The position numbers and the translations under genes are program-made. The notes beneath the pieces are model-generated. The model made no database searches, was not told the origin of the DNA, and was given only the letters and a program-made list of their open reading frames with translations. Source: Ruminococcaceae bacterium UBA6857 (lineage in GTDB: Bacteria > Bacillota > Clostridia > Oscillospirales > Acutalibacteraceae). From it: a DNA stretch of 16,816 nucleotides. Each line of letters opens with the position of its first letter. Positions within the stretch are counted from its first letter, which is position 1. Of this stretch, positions 13,705 through 16,816 are shown one piece after another. The stretch is from NCBI GenBank assembly GCA_002451715.1, contig DKDD01000093.1:233-17048 (forward strand), written 5' to 3'.

Positions 13705-13733
13705 TTGCAAATCGCTTGCTATCGTGTTATACT
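13705..13733 (+). promoter_or_regulatory. Promoter of the toxin-antitoxin operon
   Basis: TTGCAA (13705-13710), a 17-bp spacer and TATACT (13728-13733) give a strong sigma-A promoter 23 bp before the antitoxin start. An ATTTGCAAAT palindrome (13677-13686) and a second TTGCAAAT (13705-13712) are possible sites for autoregulation by the antitoxin. Confidence 0.75.
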
Positions 13734-13755
13734 ATTTACGAAAGAGGTGATTTGT

Positions 13756-14061
13756 ATGGCGAGAACTTCAAACGTTTTTGCTCGTGTAGAACCTGAAGTA
13801 AATGAAGAAGCCGAAAAGGTATTGGATCAATTAGGTATTCCGATGTCAAATGCCGTGGGCATGTTTTTAAGACAGGTTGTTTTGCAAAACGGTATTCCTT
13901 TTGATGTTAAATTGCCGAAAAAAGCTCCGCTTGCATACGGTTCGTTATCAAAAGAAGAATTTGACGCCGAAATGGAGAAAGGAATGGCGGACTTGAAAGC
14001 AGGCAGAGTGTTAAGCGCGGACGAAGCTGACGAACACTTCCGCCGAAAATACGGCATATGA
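13756..14061 (+). CDS. RelB/DinJ family antitoxin
   Basis: A 101-residue antitoxin. MARTSNVFARVEPEVNEEAE opens a ribbon-helix-helix DNA-binding domain that continues through LDQLGIPMSNAVGMFLRQVV, the typical RelB/DinJ pattern including NGIPFDVKLP. The acidic C-terminal part (about 60-101) would wrap the toxin. In-frame codons from 13705 lie within the promoter, so the ATG at 13756, with AGAGGTGA 5-12 nt upstream, is the start. The stop overlaps the toxin ATG (ATGA), standard for coupled pairs. With the toxin gene split, this antitoxin may now be an orphan or may repress in trans. Confidence 0.9.
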   Translation: MARTSNVFARVEPEVNEEAEKVLDQLGIPMSNAVGMFLRQVVLQNGIPFDVKLPKKAPLAYGSLSKEEFDAEMEKGMADLKAGRVLSADEADEHFRRKYGI

Positions 14062-14661
14062 TTTTTGATGTTAAATATACCGAAAGAGCGATTTGTGATC
14101 TTGACAGTATCTACGAATATATTTCCGATGAATTTTCTGCACCTAAAACTGCTGAATCAATCATTAATTTAATCAGAGCGGCAATCAAAAAACTGAATGA
14201 AATGCCTAGGCTGAAGAGATTCGAACTCAATGCGGTTTTTTAAGGCAAATTTCCGCCGATACTGCGTTAAAAAACCTCGCAATGCGTCAGCATTACTCAC
14301 TTTTTTGCCTTGTCTCGACAAAAATTTGCTCTTAAAAAACTGCTTCGCACCTGAAGGGCTTGTTTTTTCGTGCAGTGTGGTGCTTCTTTGGCGAAGCCAT
14401 ACTGACGTATAGCGAGACAAAAAGTGCCGCAATGTGCGGGAAGACAAGTTCTCCAGGCACATTGAGTTTGATTCTCTTCAGCCTAAACGGTTCAATCTAT
14501 GCGACGATGAACCGTGGCACAGTAAGGGAATACGCTGCTTTAATGTGAAAAACTACATGGTATTTTATCTTCCGAACGAATCCGACAAAACGGTAACAAT
14601 TCTCAGTGTGATGTATGGCGGAAGAAATATACAGGAGCAATTAAAAGAAATAGAAATATGA
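14058..14661 (+). pseudogene. RelE/ParE family toxin split by a 275-bp insertion
   Basis: The 5' part (14058-14208) encodes MIFDVKYTERAICDLDSIYE to LNEMP, a RelE/ParE N-terminus with the long helical hairpin. The 3' part (14486-14661) encodes KRFNLCDDEPWHSKGIRCFN and then NYMVFYLPNES and SVMYGGRNIQEQL, the C-terminal core. Removing 14209-14483 and one copy of the flanking TA joins the two parts in frame as a 108-codon gene of normal family length. As it stands, translation from 14058 runs into the element and stops at 14243 after 61 residues. The C-terminal core with the strands and Arg needed for ribosome-dependent mRNA cleavage is lost, so the toxin is probably inactive. Toxin family firm; RelE versus ParE activity not decided. 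Confidence 0.85.
14209..14483. mobile_element. 275-bp MITE with TA target, inserted in the toxin gene
   Basis: Terminal inverted repeats start GGCTGAAGAG and agree at 23 of the first 26 positions between the two ends. The element is flanked by TA on both sides (14207-14208 and 14484-14485), as in Tc1/mariner/IS630-type transposition. It encodes no transposase. Inside are more inverted segments, such as GCTTCGC (about 14342) with GCGAAGC (about 14391), GTCTCG with CGAGAC, and a small AATGC/GCATT hairpin (14281-14294), so one strand could fold extensively. It would need a transposase in trans. Family assignment rests on the TA target and size only. Confidence 0.8.
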
Positions 14662-14674
14662 CAGAATAGTTTTG

Positions 14675-14700
14675 AAGCTCGGCTGAAAAGCCGAGCTTTT
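14675..14700 (+). terminator. Terminator of the toxin-antitoxin operon
   Basis: A perfect 10-bp stem AAGCTCGGCT (14675-14684) with AGCCGAGCTT (14689-14698), a GAAA tetraloop and a short T run, starting 13 bp after the toxin stop. Confidence 0.85.
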
Positions 14701-14729
14701 AATATATTTTAGGAAAGGAATGAAAATAT

Positions 14730-16816
14730 ATGAGGCATAAAAAGATGTTGGCTGCATTGTTGGTTCTTTTATCCGTATTGACTGTATTCTCGTTTGCCGC
14801 TTCAGCCTTGTCATGGGACGGAAGTTCGGCGGGCGGCAGTACCAATGCAGTAAACGGCAGTGCAACGGGATATGTTATCCGTGCGACAAACGATTCCAAC
14901 TGTGTAGTCGGTTATCGGTTTTCAGTTGTCAATTCATCGGGCGGTATGAAAGTCAACAAGGTAATTGACGTTTTCAGAAATACAAGCAACGGCAATAACG
15001 CCTATTCCACCTCCGCTAAATTTTCGGTTAAATACAATAAAAAGCAGCTGATTGCAAACAAAAACGCAAAGCTTACCACAACATTGAACACAACAAACTG
15101 CATTAAGGAAAGCGCAATTGGATTTGCTACGGCTTTGCCCAATCCGTCGGGTGTCGAGACATGGCAGGCATACGAAGCAAATATTAACAAGGTTTTGTCA
15201 AAGCTCGGTGTCGGCACAACATCCAATATGGTATACGGTGATAAGGTTATCATTGAACCTTTGTTTGACATTTGTCTTGCGGGAGAATATCAGGCATTGA
15301 CCGTATCGGAAATCGCCTATTGCGGACGAAGTGTTAAGGGTGGTTCATCCGACGGCGGCAAAAGTAACGGTACTTCTTCAACTTGGGGATTTATCTCAAA
15401 CTACACAAACCGTATATGGCCGAACAAGCTTTATACGCCCGACGGTCAAGGTTTGTGGACATCTGCCTCAACTATTGCAAGCTCAACTAAGGCGACTTTT
15501 AATACAATTCTCACAAAAGGCTACGGTGCAGGCATTGCGTACAATGAAACGGCAAATCTCACTTATACCATTAAGTTCAATGGTAACGGCAGTACGAGCG
15601 GTTCAACCGCTTCTATGTCCATGGTAAAAGATGTATCTAAAAATCTGACGGCTAACGGTTTTACAAGAACGGGATATACCTTTAAAAACTGGAACAAGAA
15701 GACCGACGGCAGCGGTACAAGCTACAAGAACAAGCAGAGCGTTAAGAACTTAACCAGTACACAGGGAGCGACCGTTAATCTTTATGCGCAGTGGAAGCCT
15801 AACACTTATACAATTAGCTTTAACGGTAACGGCAAGACCGGCGGCAGTACTGCGTCCATGTCAATGACCTATGATACCGCAAAAAACCTTACCGCAAACG
15901 GTTTTACCAAAACGGGATATTCTTTCAGTGGCTGGAATACCAAGTCGAACGGCAGCGGTACAAGCTACAAGAACAAGCAAAGCGTTAAAAATCTGACGTC
16001 TGCAAACGGTGCAACAATTACGCTTTATGCAAAGTGGACGCCTAATAAGTATACCGTTTCATATAACGCGAACGGCGGCAGCGGAGCACCTGCTGTTCAA
16101 ACCAAAAGCTATGGTGTTGACTTGACTTTATCATCAACCAAACCAACAAGAACAGGCTACACCTTTGTCAAGTGGAACACAAAAGCAGACGGCACAGGTA
16201 CAAATTACAACAGCGGTGCTAAATATACAAGCAATGCAAACCTGACCTTGTATGCGGTCTGGACACCGAATAAGTATACCGTCACATACAATGCGAACGG
16301 GGGTTCGGGTGCTCCCGGCAATCAAACGAAAACTTATGGAGTAGCGTTGACACTTTCATCAACCAAGCCGACAAGAACGGGTTACACTTTCAGTAAGTGG
16401 AATACCAAATCGGACGGTACAGGTACAAATTACAACAGCGGTGCTAAATATACAAGCAATGCAAACCTGACATTGTATGCGGTTTGGACACCGAATAAGT
16501 ATACCGTCAAATACAATGCAAATGGCGGCTCGGGTGCTCCCGGTAATCAGACCAAAACTTACGGAGTGGCGCTGACGCTTTCTTCAACCAAGCCGACAAG
16601 AACGGGTTACACTTTCAGTAAGTGGAACACCAAAGCGGACGGTACAGGTACAAATTACAACAGCGGTGCTAAGTATACAGGCAATGCAAACCTGACCTTG
16701 TATGCGGTTTGGACACCAATCACTTATACAGTCACATACAATGCAAACGGAGGTTCAGGTGCACCCGGAAATCAGACGAAAACTTACGGAGTTGCGTTGA
16801 CACTTTCTTCAACCAA
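14730..16816 (+). CDS. Secreted InlB B-repeat (Listeria-Bacteroides repeat) protein, partial
   Basis: An open frame of at least 695 codons that runs off the right edge. The signal peptide MRHKKMLAALLVLLSVLTVF continues to FAASA, with likely cleavage after Ala26. Residues about 27-274 form an N-terminal region beginning LSWDGSSAGGSTNAVNGS, with three or more Cys; I recall similar starts in Clostridia element proteins but cannot name a domain. From residue 275 come tandem B-repeats: two of about 81 residues, then at least four of exactly 75, each with the pattern YTVxYNANGGSG, GYTFxxWNTK and LTLYAVW. Such repeats form elongated surface stalks used in adhesion. The C-terminal anchor lies outside the window. 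Ribosome site GGAAAGGAA, about 10 nt from the ATG. Confidence 0.85.
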   Translation, partial: MRHKKMLAALLVLLSVLTVFSFAASALSWDGSSAGGSTNAVNGSATGYVIRATNDSNCVVGYRFSVVNSSGGMKVNKVIDVFRNTSNGNNAYSTSAKFSVKYNKKQLIANKNAKLTTTLNTTNCIKESAIGFATALPNPSGVETWQAYEANINKVLSKLGVGTTSNMVYGDKVIIEPLFDICLAGEYQALTVSEIAYCGRSVKGGSSDGGKSNGTSSTWGFISNYTNRIWPNKLYTPDGQGLWTSASTIASSTKATFNTILTKGYGAGIAYNETANLTYTIKFNGNGSTSGSTASMSMVKDVSKNLTANGFTRTGYTFKNWNKKTDGSGTSYKNKQSVKNLTSTQGATVNLYAQWKPNTYTISFNGNGKTGGSTASMSMTYDTAKNLTANGFTKTGYSFSGWNTKSNGSGTSYKNKQSVKNLTSANGATITLYAKWTPNKYTVSYNANGGSGAPAVQTKSYGVDLTLSSTKPTRTGYTFVKWNTKADGTGTNYNSGAKYTSNANLTLYAVWTPNKYTVTYNANGGSGAPGNQTKTYGVALTLSSTKPTRTGYTFSKWNTKSDGTGTNYNSGAKYTSNANLTLYAVWTPNKYTVKYNANGGSGAPGNQTKTYGVALTLSSTKPTRTGYTFSKWNTKADGTGTNYNSGAKYTGNANLTLYAVWTPITYTVTYNANGGSGAPGNQTKTYGVALTLSST
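15552..16816 (+). repeat. Tandem B-repeat array in the adhesin gene
   Basis: Six units: 15552-15794 and 15795-16037 (243 bp each), then 16038-16262, 16263-16487 and 16488-16712 (225 bp each), and a partial unit from 16713. The fourth and fifth units differ at only 3 of 75 residues and are nearly identical in DNA, suggesting recent duplication or gene conversion. Unit number may vary between strains or be miscounted in assemblies. Confidence 0.9.

Noticed and set aside
13677..13712. Riboswitch or other structured RNA before the antitoxin
   Set aside because: The repeats here are short DNA-type palindromes around a clear promoter with only a short leader before the start codon.
14230..14548. 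Short frames inside the 275-bp element
   Set aside because: They have no ribosome site or recognisable product and cross the inverted repeats; the element is non-coding.
15552..16816. CRISPR-like array
   Set aside because: The repeats are in-frame 225-243 bp coding units, not short repeats with unique spacers.

Overview
The window looks like a chromosomal stretch of a low-to-mid GC, Gram-positive Clostridia-type Firmicute. The main signs are a PPDK-type first gene, strong AGGAGG ribosome sites, several TTG starts, tRNAs with encoded CCA, teichoic-acid-type transferases, a SpoVG homologue and a pilus machine with no secretin. No 16S or other species marker is present, so a closer placement is not supported.

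Left part (1-4711), apparently core chromosome. The N-terminus of pyruvate phosphate dikinase (minus strand) diverges from a TIGR00027/LCMT-like SAM methyltransferase. A bidirectional terminator separates that gene from a three-gene minus-strand operon of two GT2 glycosyltransferases and a CDP-glycerol glycerophosphotransferase-type enzyme, probably for a cell-wall polymer. The operon promoter has a perfect 9-bp palindrome over its -10 box. Five tRNA genes follow on the plus strand (Val, Asp, Phe, Gly, Cys), with a strong promoter and a terminator.

Middle part (4712-12846), accessory. Straight after the tRNA array lie a gene-poor stretch of hairpins, a possible 16-codon leader ORF, a ParB-family gene, a 34-aa membrane peptide and a SpoVG-family gene. 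A collinear Tad-like (Flp-type) pilus operon follows: a short membrane protein resembling DUF6133, a prepilin peptidase, a CpaB-like SAF protein, a TadZ/CpaE-position ATPase, a TadA/CpaF ATPase, TadB, TadC and two pseudopilin-like proteins. This layout suggests an integrative or conjugative element, but no integrase, relaxase or T4SS gene is visible. The three small single-helix proteins share a motif, [KR]-[GA]-E-x-Y-[VI], at the edge of the membrane helix. It differs from the usual Flp/TadE signal and may be the processing site for this pilus type.

Right part (12846-16816). A 70-bp inverted-repeat element is followed by a lipoprotein with a Thr/Lys-rich stalk and a Cys-rich C-terminus. Next comes a RelB/DinJ antitoxin with a good promoter. 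Its RelE/ParE toxin partner is split by a 275-bp miniature element flanked by TA, and removing the element restores a full 108-codon reading frame. The window ends inside a large secreted InlB B-repeat (Listeria-Bacteroides repeat) protein with nearly identical 225-bp repeats. The pilus, the lipoprotein and the repeat protein together suggest a cell-contact or adhesion module carried by a mobile element.
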